A stretch of 64,000 bases of DNA from Prevotella sp. (GTDB lineage: Bacteria; Bacteroidota; Bacteroidia; Bacteroidales; Bacteroidaceae): positions 30,354 to 94,353 of the forward strand of contig JAFTFO010000010.1 of NCBI GenBank assembly GCA_017449495.1, read 5' to 3'. The first letter of the stretch is position 1; every line of letters begins with the position of its first letter. Below, one piece after another: positions 34,211-42,774 of the stretch. Made by a program: the position numbers and the translations under genes. The notes beneath the pieces were generated by a model that had not been told where the DNA came from, did not search any database, and saw only the letters and a program-made list of their open reading frames with translations.

Positions 34211-34804
34211 TTACTTCTCAAACCACGAGTGGATGGCGGTATCATAGTGTGAACTCACGCCGAAGGCACGGGTAGCAAACATGCGGCGCTGCTCCTTCGT
34301 AGTCTCTGCGCCCTGCTTCTGCAGGATGTCCAACAAGACACCATACTCAGCCTTCGAAGGCACGATCACCACATCGTTGAAGTTTTTCGCGCCGGCACGA
34401 ATCAGCGAGATGCCGCCGATATCAATTTTCTCAATGATATCCTCCTCAGAGGCACCGCTGGCAACAGTCTGCTCGAAAGGATACAGGTCGACGATTACGA
34501 GGTCGATCTCCGGGATCTCATACTGAGCCATCTGCTCACGGTCACCCTCATTCTCACGACGACCCAGGATACCTCCGAACACCTTCGGATGCAGCGTCTT
34601 CACACGACCACCGAGGATAGAGGGATAGGTCGTCACATCCTCCACTTTCTGGCACTCGTAGCCTAACGACTCAATAAACTTCTGAGTTCCTCCTGTAGAG
34701 AGGAACTTCACACCCTCCTCGTTCAACTTCTTGAGGAGCTCGTCAAGTCCGTCCTTGTGGAATACCGACACCAAGGCGGTCTTAATCTTCTTTGTTTCAG
34801 CCAT
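34211..34804 (-). CDS. purH: IMP cyclohydrolase domain protein (PurH N-terminal half only)
   Basis: Encodes 197 residues matching only the MGS-like IMP cyclohydrolase domain: KTALVSVFHKDGL, FLSTGGTQKFIES, GGRVKTLHPKVFGGIL, VVDLYPFEQTVASGA, DIGGISLIRAGAKNF. The family closes the purine ring to make IMP. In the usual ~510-residue PurH an AICAR transformylase domain follows; here translation stops cleanly at WFEK with no transformylase remnant. The transformylase is presumably a separate gene. First gene of the mre operon. Confidence 0.85.
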   Translation of the reverse strand: MAETKKIKTALVSVFHKDGLDELLKKLNEEGVKFLSTGGTQKFIESLGYECQKVEDVTTYPSILGGRVKTLHPKVFGGILGRRENEGDREQMAQYEIPEIDLVIVDLYPFEQTVASGASEEDIIEKIDIGGISLIRAGAKNFNDVVIVPSKAEYGVLLDILQKQGAETTKEQRRMFATRAFGVSSHYDTAIHSWFEK

Positions 34805-34812
34805 TTCTTTTC

Positions 34813-34826
34813 TTATAACGTTATAA
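34813..34826. promoter_or_regulatory. 14-bp perfect palindrome in the purH leader
   Basis: TTATAACGTTATAA lies between the -7 box (34845-34852) and the purH ATG, where an operator or a small hairpin would act on the transcript. Confidence 0.4.
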
Positions 34827-34844
34827 TAATGTGCAAATAGGCTG

Positions 34845-34852
34845 CAAAGTTA
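34845..34852 (-). promoter_or_regulatory. -7 box of the purH-mre operon
   Basis: Minus strand reads TAACTTTG followed by CAG, 40 bases before the purH ATG. Confidence 0.6.
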
Positions 34853-34956
34853 CAAAAAGAAAACGGATTAACCTCTATTTTCTTTCCGAAAATTCAGGTT
34901 AATCCTTGTTAAAATATCATAGGTCAATTTTCAATCCCACGCTAAGTGTGAGATTT

Positions 34957-35994
34957 TCAGATGAGCGTCATGCCGAGGGCCTTGCACTCACGGCGCATGT
35001 CGTCGGGCCAGATGGAAGCCTGGATCTCGCCGATGTGGCCCTTGTGGAGCAGCACCATGCAGAGACGGCTCTGGCCAATACCGCCACCGATGGAGAGGGG
35101 CAGACGGTCGTTAAGTAACTGCTGGTGGAAGTAGAGCTGTTCACGCTCCTCCTTACCCTCGATCTTCAGCTGGCGCAGCAGGCTCTCCTTGTCAACACGG
35201 ATACCCATCGACGAGAGTTCGAAGCTGCGGCCCAGGGTGGGATACCAGATGAGGATATCGCCATTAAGTCCCTGACGACCGTTCTCGGCTGTGGTCGACC
35301 AGTCATCATAGTCTGGCGCACGCCCGTCGTGCTTCTCGCCATTGGACAATTTTCCACCTATACCTATTATAAATACGGCTCCATAGGCCTCGCAGATGGC
35401 ATCCTCGCGCTCCTTTGGTGTCTTGTCGGGATACATCTTCAACAGCTCCTCGGCATGGATGAAGTGGATCTTCTCTGGCAGGAAGGGCTTCAGCTGGGGA
35501 TAGGTCTCACAGGTGAGATACTCCGTACGGCGGATGGCGGCATAGATGCGCTCCACGATGTTCTTCAGGAATGCCACCGTACGGTCTTCACGACGGATGA
35601 CGGCCTCCCAGTCCCACTGGTCGACATAAAGCGAATGGAGATTGTCAAGTTCCTCGTCGGCGCGGATGGCGTTCATATCGGTGTAGATGCCGTAGCCCGG
35701 TTCTATCTGATACTCTGCCAACGACAGGCGCTTCCACTTGGCCAGCGAATGTACCACCTCGGCCTGTGCGTCGCCCAAGTCCTTGATGGGGAAGGTGACA
35801 GCACGTTCCACACCGTTCAGGTCGTCGTTGATACCCAGTCCCTTGAGAACGAACAACGGAGCCGTGACGCGACGCAGACGGAGCTCGGTAGAGAGGTTCT
35901 GCTGAAAGAAATCCTTAATCAGTTTAATACCCTGCTCGGTCTGCTTTGTATCGAGCAGGGCCTCATAGTTCAGGGGTTTGATGACTTGTCCCAT
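34957..35994 (-). CDS. asnA: Aspartate-ammonia ligase (asparagine synthetase A)
   Basis: A 345-residue class II synthetase-like enzyme making asparagine from aspartate, ammonia and ATP. Motifs include LRLRRVTAPLFV, PIKDLGDAQAEVVHSLAKWKR, GIYTDMNAIRADE-LDNLHS, YVDQWDWEAVI and GGIGQSRLCMVLLHKGHIGEIQ. The longer frame from 36096 is rejected because the -7 box at 36042 lies inside it and ATG 35994 (MGQVIKPLN) gives the usual length. Confidence 0.92.
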   Translation of the reverse strand: MGQVIKPLNYEALLDTKQTEQGIKLIKDFFQQNLSTELRLRRVTAPLFVLKGLGINDDLNGVERAVTFPIKDLGDAQAEVVHSLAKWKRLSLAEYQIEPGYGIYTDMNAIRADEELDNLHSLYVDQWDWEAVIRREDRTVAFLKNIVERIYAAIRRTEYLTCETYPQLKPFLPEKIHFIHAEELLKMYPDKTPKEREDAICEAYGAVFIIGIGGKLSNGEKHDGRAPDYDDWSTTAENGRQGLNGDILIWYPTLGRSFELSSMGIRVDKESLLRQLKIEGKEEREQLYFHQQLLNDRLPLSIGGGIGQSRLCMVLLHKGHIGEIQASIWPDDMRRECKALGMTLI

Positions 35995-36041
35995 GTTGAT
36001 ATATACTATATTTGACGATATACTATTAAAAGTTTTGCCTG

Positions 36042-36049
36042 CAAAGGTA
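36042..36049 (-). promoter_or_regulatory. -7 box of asnA
   Basis: Minus strand reads TACCTTTG followed by CAGG, 47 bases before ATG 35994. Confidence 0.55.
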
Positions 36050-36132
36050 TGACAATTATCACACATTTGCAAGCAAAACGAGAAATATTTTTGCAAAATG
36101 AAAGAAATTCTTGATTTCTGCTAACATTTTGA

Positions 36133-39078
36133 TCAGAACCGGCGTCCGCCACCGAAACCGCCACCGCCGAAGCCACCGCCTCCGCCACGGGGACCGCCTC
36201 CGAAACCGCCACGCTGCCCTCCACGGCCGCCACGCTGACCACCGGGACCGCCAGGGCCACCAGGACCACCAAAGGCGCCACGGCCTCCGAAGAGGTTCAG
36301 ACGATAGATTACGTGGACCATACCATAACTCGCGATGGCGTTATATTCCGTATCGGTACGCGAGAGAGCGGTGATGGCACGACTAAAGGTAGACTGCTCG
36401 TGAAGGATGTCGTAGAGTTGGAGTGAGATGGTCAGGGCATTACCTTTGAGGAAACTCTGCGACACCTGGGCATTCCAGATCAGTTCATTGGTGTTCATTG
36501 AATTATCAGCATAACCACGACGGCTCTGCATGTTCAGGTTGGTGGTGAGCGCCGTACCCCAGGGAGCGGTGACACCTACCATACCACCATAAGAGAACTG
36601 CCAAGTGTCGAGGTTGTTGTTGGGCTGCAACTCGCTGCGCGAGTGGTTATAGTTCAGCGAACCGTTGAGCTCTACCTCGAGCCAGTCGTTACGATAGCTG
36701 GCTGCCAGACGCTCGCCGATGCCGAGACTGTTGGTGACACTCTTCTGGGAGTCACTGATATTATCGATGCTGACGAAGCCGACATTATGGTTGTAGCTCA
36801 AGTTGGTAAATGTGTTGACGTTGAAGAAAGCGGCGGAGTCAACGGCAGTATTGAACATAAAGCCAAGGTTACCGTTCCAGTTGCCGTTGATGTTCTCTGG
36901 TCGAGTGATTGTTCCACCTGTATCGGAGTTGTAGGTAGTCTTGTTCGACACAGAGTTGCTTGTTGTCGAGAAGTTCACGAAGGTCATCACGGCACGCTGA
37001 TGTTTCTGGAAGTAGTCGTTGTAGAAGAGCTGGAAGTTCTGCGTGAACGACGGCTTCAGACCCGGATTACCACGGGTGATACGTAACGGGTTACTATCAT
37101 CAACGATGTCGAGCAGATCGCTCATCGAGGGCTGCTGAGTACGACCGCGATAGGTAAAGCGCAACTGTCCGGTGGCCGACTTCTTCCAACGGAAGTCAAG
37201 CGTCGGGGTGATGTTCGTCACCGTACGCGTCGTGTCGGCATGGACACCCTGATAGTCCTGAATGAAATGTGACTTCTGTGGTAGCACTTGGACACCGACG
37301 TTGAAGTTGTAGGACTTGCGGACGATACGCAGCATTACCTCGGCAGTATGGTTGTAGTTCTTGTACTCCGACATACGACTCAGGTTCCTGTCCTCATAGC
37401 TCTCCAGGGGGTTGGAGAGTCGTCCTAAATAGGCATCCCAATTACGATACATGGGGATGATGTCGCTGTAGTCGACGTCCAAAAGACTATAGGTAGCACG
37501 GTCGCTCTTGGTATAGCTGTAGTTATAGCGATAGCTGAACTGCAAGTACACCTGCCGCATAATAGGTTCGCTGTAGGTGATGCGGGCACTGTAGCTCCAG
37601 TTGTCCTGTGGCGTCAGATTATAGCGATTGGTGACCGTTGTATCTAATGGTGTAAAATAATAAATGTAACTGTTCGACATCGACTTGCTGGTGCCCTCGC
37701 TCCAGTTACCATTCAACTGTACCGTGATATTACGGCCTGAGTTGTTCAGACGACGGTTATACTGCAACATACCACCCACACTTTTCGAGTCGCTATAGCT
37801 GATGCCGTCCTGAATACTGTAGTTCTTCAGAATAGACTGAAGCTGATTGTAGTTTGTGAAGGGATCGGTGGTATGGTCGAAGGGATTCTCTGTAAAGGTG
37901 GCATCCCAACTATTGTTCTCTCCGTCGCTGGAGTTATAGCGGGCATTAGGACGGAACATGATGTTCGTCATCGAGTCAGGCTGCCACTCCAAGCGCATCT
38001 GGGCATTCCACTGGTTCGAGCGGGAGAAGTTCTGGCTGAGACGATTGCCAAACGATGAGGTCTCACCGCTGAAGAAATTCTCCGAGGAGCTCTTCGAATA
38101 GGTATCGCCATCGCTGTGGTTCCAGCGCACACTACCATCGATCTTCAGTTTGTCTTTCTTCTCGTAGTTCAGGTTCAGACCTGCCATCTTATTGGCTGTC
38201 AGGCCCTGACGCCCTCCACCGAAGCGGCCACCGCCACCACCGCCGGGGAAGCCCATGTCGTTGGTATTGTTGGCATTGGTCATGAGGAACACCTTCATGT
38301 CGTCTTTCATCACGCCACCGAAGATGCGACCTGCATAGCGGTTCTTGGTACCTGCGGCGAGGTCGGCATTGGCCATGACACCCTTATTCATGCCAGCCTT
38401 GATACCGAAGTCGAGCACCGTTTCCTCCTCACCGTCCTCGATTCCTGACACACGAGCCAGATCGCTCTGTTGGTCGTAGGCCTTGATGCGGTCGATGATG
38501 TTCGTAGGCAGGTTCTTCATGGCTGTCTTCGTGTCACCCGTCATGAACTCCTTTCCGTCGACGAGGATCTTCTTCACCTGCTTGCCATTGATTTTGATAG
38601 TTCCGTCGTCGCTGACCTCTGCACCGGGCAGACGGCGAACCAGTTCCTCGGCCACCGATCCCTCCGGGGTACGGAAGGCATTGGCATTATATACAAAGGT
38701 ATCGGCCTTGAGGGTCACCTTCTGGGCACGGGCCGTGACGGTGGCACCTTTCAGCATGATGGCGTCGGGCTCGAGCTTGATGGTGCCTGCACTATAGTCC
38801 TTGCCATCCTTCAGGGTAATCTTCTTGGTGTAGGTCTTGAAGCCCACATAGGTAATCTGGAGGGTGTACGACCCTTCCTCTGGAGCCTTGATAGTAAAGC
38901 CGCCGTTGGTGTTGGTAACGGCATTGGCAACAACCTTTTCACCTTTTAGCAGGGCTGCGGTAGCCTGAATAACGGCTTCCTGCGTATCCTGCTCTACTAC
39001 TGTACCTCTCACTGTTCGCTGTGCGAATGAAGCGACTGTCACCATCAGGGCAACAATCAATAATCCAATTTTTTGCAT
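36133..39078 (-). CDS. Large TonB-receptor-like outer membrane beta-barrel with glycine-rich tail
   Basis: Encodes 981 residues: signal peptide (MQKIGLLIVALMVTVASFA), a carboxypeptidase regulatory-like domain (about 22-105), a plug-like domain with KKILVDGKEFMTGDTKTAMK, and a long barrel rich in alternating aromatic strands (OMP_b-brl_3 type). A Gly-rich loop (GFPGGGGGGRFGGGRQG) lies near residue 275, and the last about 45 residues are nearly all Gly/Arg/Pro/Phe, ending GGGFGGGGFGGGRRF. No TonB box was assigned and no SusD neighbour is present, so it is probably not a SusC. Function unknown. The tail extends past the expected final barrel strand. Confidence 0.8.
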   Translation of the reverse strand: MQKIGLLIVALMVTVASFAQRTVRGTVVEQDTQEAVIQATAALLKGEKVVANAVTNTNGGFTIKAPEEGSYTLQITYVGFKTYTKKITLKDGKDYSAGTIKLEPDAIMLKGATVTARAQKVTLKADTFVYNANAFRTPEGSVAEELVRRLPGAEVSDDGTIKINGKQVKKILVDGKEFMTGDTKTAMKNLPTNIIDRIKAYDQQSDLARVSGIEDGEEETVLDFGIKAGMNKGVMANADLAAGTKNRYAGRIFGGVMKDDMKVFLMTNANNTNDMGFPGGGGGGRFGGGRQGLTANKMAGLNLNYEKKDKLKIDGSVRWNHSDGDTYSKSSSENFFSGETSSFGNRLSQNFSRSNQWNAQMRLEWQPDSMTNIMFRPNARYNSSDGENNSWDATFTENPFDHTTDPFTNYNQLQSILKNYSIQDGISYSDSKSVGGMLQYNRRLNNSGRNITVQLNGNWSEGTSKSMSNSYIYYFTPLDTTVTNRYNLTPQDNWSYSARITYSEPIMRQVYLQFSYRYNYSYTKSDRATYSLLDVDYSDIIPMYRNWDAYLGRLSNPLESYEDRNLSRMSEYKNYNHTAEVMLRIVRKSYNFNVGVQVLPQKSHFIQDYQGVHADTTRTVTNITPTLDFRWKKSATGQLRFTYRGRTQQPSMSDLLDIVDDSNPLRITRGNPGLKPSFTQNFQLFYNDYFQKHQRAVMTFVNFSTTSNSVSNKTTYNSDTGGTITRPENINGNWNGNLGFMFNTAVDSAAFFNVNTFTNLSYNHNVGFVSIDNISDSQKSVTNSLGIGERLAASYRNDWLEVELNGSLNYNHSRSELQPNNNLDTWQFSYGGMVGVTAPWGTALTTNLNMQSRRGYADNSMNTNELIWNAQVSQSFLKGNALTISLQLYDILHEQSTFSRAITALSRTDTEYNAIASYGMVHVIYRLNLFGGRGAFGGPGGPGGPGGQRGGRGGQRGGFGGGPRGGGGGFGGGGFGGGRRF

Positions 39079-39180
39079 TGATAGTTGTGAATTTATGACT
39101 CTTTGACGCATTAAACGGGGAAAAGTTTAATAGAAAGTAAAAATTTTCGCATTTCTCCTTGCCATTAGGAAAATTTTTCG

Positions 39181-39188
39181 TACCTTTG
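39181..39188 (+). promoter_or_regulatory. -7 box of aroB
   Basis: Reads TACCTTTG followed by CACC, 40 bases before ATG 39229. Confidence 0.6.
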
Positions 39189-39228
39189 CACCATCAACAA
39201 CAAACTGAGCAACCATAAGAAATACAAA

Positions 39229-40278
39229 ATGAACCCGCAAAAGGTAGTTATTTCCCAAAATCTGGCAGAGGAACTTACTGCTGCCATAGCTGAGTGTGAG
39301 CACGACCGTACCTTTATCCTCGTCGATGAGACGACAGAGCGTTGCTGTCTGCCCGTAGTCGGCGGATTCGACAGTCTCCGGGGTGCTCAGACAATCGTTA
39401 TCGGCGCCACCGACACCCACAAGACGCTGGAGTCGTTGGCTCATGTATGGGAGGCCTTAGGTGAGGGAGGTGCCACCCGCCACTCCTTATTAATAAATAT
39501 AGGTGGTGGCATGGTGACCGACTTAGGAGGCTTCGCCGCCTCCACCTTCAAGCGGGGCATCAACTACATCAACATCCCCACCACCCTGCTCTCGATGGTC
39601 GATGCCAGCGTGGGCGGCAAGACGGGTATCAACTTCCGGGGACTGAAAAACGAGGTGGGTGTATTCAGCAACGCCAGCACCGTGATCCTCGACACCGTGT
39701 TTCTGAAGACCCTTGACGCAGAGAACATCTGTTCCGGCTACGCCGAGATGTTGAAGCACGGACTCATCTCCGACGAGACCACCTGGGCAGAACTTCTGAA
39801 CTTTGATATCGAACAGCCAGACTTCTTACATTTACAGTCAATGCTGGAGAAGAGTGTGGCCGTGAAACAGCGCATCGTCACCGAAGACCCGCTGGAGCAA
39901 GGCATCCGCAAGGCGCTGAACCTCGGGCATACCATCGGCCATGCCTTCGAATCCTTTGCCCTCAACAGAAAACCCGTCCTACACGGCTATGCCGTAGCCT
40001 GGGGACTAATCAGCGAACTGTATCTCAGCACCATCAAGACAGGCTTCCCCTCAGACAAGATGCACCAGACGGTGAGCTTCATTAAGGAACACTATGGGAA
40101 GATGACCATCACCTGCGACGACTACCCCACCCTGTTGGAGCTCATGACCCACGACAAGAAAAACGTGGCTGGCACGATCAACTTCACCCTTTTAGGCGGC
40201 ATCGGAGATATCCGCATCAACCAGACCGCCACGAAGGAAGACATATCCGAAGCACTCGACTTCTACCGTGAGTGCTGA
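39229..40278 (+). CDS. aroB: 3-dehydroquinate synthase
   Basis: Second step of the shikimate pathway, a 349-residue NAD- and zinc-dependent lyase. Motifs: INIGGGMVTDLGGFAAST (NAD loop), YINIPTTLLSMVDASVGGKTGINF, CSGYAEMLKHGLI, and NLGHTIGHAFE with the zinc histidines, plus LHGYAVAWGL. Chorismate made downstream also feeds menF, encoded 10 kb away. Confidence 0.93.
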   Translation: MNPQKVVISQNLAEELTAAIAECEHDRTFILVDETTERCCLPVVGGFDSLRGAQTIVIGATDTHKTLESLAHVWEALGEGGATRHSLLINIGGGMVTDLGGFAASTFKRGINYINIPTTLLSMVDASVGGKTGINFRGLKNEVGVFSNASTVILDTVFLKTLDAENICSGYAEMLKHGLISDETTWAELLNFDIEQPDFLHLQSMLEKSVAVKQRIVTEDPLEQGIRKALNLGHTIGHAFESFALNRKPVLHGYAVAWGLISELYLSTIKTGFPSDKMHQTVSFIKEHYGKMTITCDDYPTLLELMTHDKKNVAGTINFTLLGGIGDIRINQTATKEDISEALDFYREC

Positions 40279-40331
40279 CGAATGAATGACCAATCAACTT
40301 AATAGACCTAATCATATTACTAACTAATCGC

Positions 40332-40363
40332 AGATAGGACGGCTCGCGAGGGTAGTCCTATCT
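40332..40363. terminator. Terminator-like hairpin after aroB
   Basis: Arms AGATAGGAC (40332-40340) and GTCCTATCT (40355-40363) are perfect; the loop is GC-rich and CTTTTAAAAAG follows. It lies 54 bases after the aroB stop and 40 bases before the CE15 gene, so it may end aroB or act as a leader hairpin of the esterase gene. Confidence 0.6.
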
Positions 40364-40402
40364 CTTTTAAAAAGAGTTACTAACAATTAAACATAGAAGA
40401 AT

Positions 40403-41665
40403 ATGAAGAAACTATTCATGCTGACGGCAGTCCTGCTGACAAGCGTCTGCACCCAGGCACAGCAACTGCCACTCGTCTACGAGACAGAGAACACAGGTAT
40501 CAACGCCAACCCCGTGCTTCCCACAAAGGAGCAGGGAACGAAAGTCGATCCCCTGCCCGACCCCTTGGCATGGTCCGACGGTAGCGGTCGTGTCACAGAT
40601 TTCAAGGACTGGAGCCTGCGACGTGGTGAGATTGCCAAGGAGATCCAGCATTACGAGATTGGCACGAAGCCCGCCGTTGACCCATCGGCCGTGAAGGCAC
40701 GCATGGACGGCGACACACTGAAGGTGACCGTCACCGTCGGCGGACAGTCGCTCGAGCTCAGCTCCCTTATCAGCTACCCTTCCACTGGCGAAGCCCCCTA
40801 TCCGCTGATGATCGGCACCAGTGGCATCGCCCTGCCAAAGAGCATCTTCGACCAGCGCCCCATCGCCACGATGATCTACCGCGAAGCACAGGTGAACAAC
40901 TACAGTCAGTTTGGTGCACGCTTCGGCAAGAAGCCCGCAGGCAGGGGTAACTACGACTTCGACCGTCTCTATCCAGACTTAAAGGACAATGGCGCCTACA
41001 GCGAGTGGGCCTGGGGACTGAGCCGCCTGATCGACGGACTGCAGCAGTTAGGGCCTGAGGTGACGAAGATCGACACAAAGCATATCGGTGTGACGGGTTG
41101 CAGCTATGCCGGTAAGATGGCACTCTTCTGCGGTGCCTTCGACGAGCGGGTGGCCCTGACCATTGCCCAGGAGCCCGGTGGCGGCGGGGCTGCTGCCTGG
41201 CGCTACTCCCGTTATCTGAACATCCAGCCCGAGGCCGAGCAAGTGGAAAACCTCGACAAGACTGATTACAACTGGTTTATGGAGAGTCTGCGTGAGAACT
41301 ACGGCGAGGAGAACGTGGCGTATCTGCCCCACGACCATCACGAACTGGCAGCAATGGTCTGCCCGCGTGCCTTGCTCATGTTGGGCAATCCCGACTTCGT
41401 GTGGCTGGCCGATCCCTCTGCCTACGTATCCATGAACGGTGCCATGAAGGTATGGGAGCAGTTCGGCATCGCCGATCGTGTAGGCTATTCCATCGTCGCT
41501 AACCACGGCCATTGCCAACTGCCCGAAGTGCAATACCCCGAGGTAGAAGCTTATATCGACCGTTTCCTGTTGGGAAAGACAGATGTGAACACCACGGTTC
41601 GCATCGCGCCAGAGAGTTACAAGGATATCGATCTCAACTGGTGGATCGGCTGGTGGGGGAAATGA
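40403..41665 (+). CDS. Glucuronoyl esterase, CE15
   Basis: A 420-residue secreted enzyme that cleaves the ester between lignin alcohols and glucuronic acid on xylan. The signal peptide is MKKLFMLTAVLLTSVCTQAQ. The nucleophile Ser234 is in GVTGCSYAGKMAL; EPGGGGAAAWRYSRY carries the acidic residue and substrate-binding loop; the catalytic His is probably in ANHGHCQLPE. This GCSYAGK variant replaces the GCSRxGK of fungal enzymes. No -7 box was found directly upstream, so the hairpin at 40332 may matter. Confidence 0.85.
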   Translation: MKKLFMLTAVLLTSVCTQAQQLPLVYETENTGINANPVLPTKEQGTKVDPLPDPLAWSDGSGRVTDFKDWSLRRGEIAKEIQHYEIGTKPAVDPSAVKARMDGDTLKVTVTVGGQSLELSSLISYPSTGEAPYPLMIGTSGIALPKSIFDQRPIATMIYREAQVNNYSQFGARFGKKPAGRGNYDFDRLYPDLKDNGAYSEWAWGLSRLIDGLQQLGPEVTKIDTKHIGVTGCSYAGKMALFCGAFDERVALTIAQEPGGGGAAAWRYSRYLNIQPEAEQVENLDKTDYNWFMESLRENYGEENVAYLPHDHHELAAMVCPRALLMLGNPDFVWLADPSAYVSMNGAMKVWEQFGIADRVGYSIVANHGHCQLPEVQYPEVEAYIDRFLLGKTDVNTTVRIAPESYKDIDLNWWIGWWGK

Positions 41666-41682
41666 ATTGTACAATTCCTCCC

Positions 41683-42756
41683 TTAAACTAACAACTCAGC
41701 CTGCCTTCGGGCAGGCTTTCCTGTCTCTGTCAGGGGAATCTTGCTGACGTGGATGTAGGCTCTCGGACGCAGGTATTTCTGCAATACCGCCTCACAGACG
41801 GCCTTCGCTGATGCAGTGTCACCTTCCGTCAGCAGCACCACCGCCTCGCCAAACTTCTCGTCAGGCCGTTTTGTAATTAAATAAGGTTCGCGCAAGTGCG
41901 TGCGAAGCTGCCGTTCCACCTCTTCCGCCTGAATCTTCAAGCCACCAGAGCAGATGACATTGTCCTTCCTTCCCAGAATTTTGAAGGGGACATTGGCGAC
42001 ACAGGGGGACTGTCCCTCGTGTGCGGAACTTGCGGAGCACATCAGGGACTGTCCCCTCTGTGTCGCCAACTCCGCTATATCATTGGTGACGAGCGTTTCT
42101 GCACACACCTCTGGGGCATCAATGACGAGACAACCTTCATCATTCAGACTGACGCTGACAGAAGGGAACGGCGTGTACCAGTCGGTGGCCTCTGGCCCTG
42201 ACAGTCGTCTGAGAGCGATGTGTGAAAGGGTTTCCGTCATGCCGTAGGTACTCCACACATGGTTGGGAAACGTCTTCAACGTCTCTGCCAAGGCCTCGTC
42301 GATCGCGCCTCCACCAATAATCAAATGCTTAATCTGTTTCAGTCGTTCGCACTCCTCTGGCACCTGCAATGAATTATACACCTGCATCAGCACCATCGCC
42401 GCAAAGGTGACACAGGGGGACGGTTCTTTTGTTACATCGCTGGCTGATGTAACAAAAGAACCGTCCCCCTGTGTCACCGCCAACGGGTGTCCGCTGGGCT
42501 CTACGGAGATCAATCTTAACCCTCGCTCTATCGCCCTGACCACCATCATCTTGCCAGCGATATAGTCGAGCGACATACATAGCAGGGCCGTATCGTCTTT
42601 CTGAAGACCCAGGAAGTCATTCGTCCTACGGGCCGAGGCCAGCATCCGCCGTTTCTCCACGAGCATCGGCTTAGGCTCACCCGTAGAACCGCTCGTCTGC
42701 ACCCTCACAAAAGGACTTTCATCCTCCCACTCGGCCAAGAACTCCTCAAGATTCAC
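41683..42756 (-). CDS. menE: O-succinylbenzoate-CoA ligase with two in-frame palindromic inserts
   Basis: Activates o-succinylbenzoate with CoA, in menaquinone synthesis. The 357-residue AMP-binding enzyme has RVQTSGSTGEPKPM (P-loop), MVRAIERGLRLISVEPS, WSTYGMTETLSHIAL, GRKDNVICSGGLKIQAEEVE and KIPLTETGKPARR (catalytic Lys region). It is short for the family. Two palindromic elements lie inside it: 42406-42478 encodes VTQGDGSFVTSASDVTKEPS after PLA, and 41995-42067 encodes TQRGQSLMCSASSAHEGQS. Both keep the frame, so the protein is probably still made. It follows menC in the operon. Confidence 0.88.
   Translation of the reverse strand: MNLEEFLAEWEDESPFVRVQTSGSTGEPKPMLVEKRRMLASARRTNDFLGLQKDDTALLCMSLDYIAGKMMVVRAIERGLRLISVEPSGHPLAVTQGDGSFVTSASDVTKEPSPCVTFAAMVLMQVYNSLQVPEECERLKQIKHLIIGGGAIDEALAETLKTFPNHVWSTYGMTETLSHIALRRLSGPEATDWYTPFPSVSVSLNDEGCLVIDAPEVCAETLVTNDIAELATQRGQSLMCSASSAHEGQSPCVANVPFKILGRKDNVICSGGLKIQAEEVERQLRTHLREPYLITKRPDEKFGEAVVLLTEGDTASAKAVCEAVLQKYLRPRAYIHVSKIPLTETGKPARRQAELLV
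41995..42067. repeat. In-frame palindromic element in menE, family B copy 1
   Basis: Outer arms 41995-42010 and 42051-42067 are complementary with one bulged base (GGCGACACAG...). The inside carries GGGGGACTGTCCCT and its partner AGGGACTGTCCCC. About 58 bases match the menC copy closely. Confidence 0.85.
42406..42478. repeat. In-frame palindromic element in menE, family B copy 2 (perfect 33-bp arms)
   Basis: Arms 42406-42438 and 42446-42478 are exact reverse complements around a seven-base loop. The core GGGGGACGGTTCTTTTGT is a REP-like motif. The element encodes VTQGDGSFVTSASDVTKEPS in menE. Confidence 0.9.
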
Positions 42757-42774
42757 TTTTTCCTTTTTACTTTT

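Noticed and set aside
41102-41104. CE15 nucleophile motif variant GCSYAGK as a defect
   Set aside because: The Ser and the following Gly-Lys are kept, and I recall the same variant in other Bacteroidota esterases, so it is not treated as inactive.
42406-42478. Transcription terminator reading of the perfect 33-bp palindrome
   Set aside because: It lies inside menE in frame and has no T-run; related copies occur in other genes and between genes, so a repeat element fits better.
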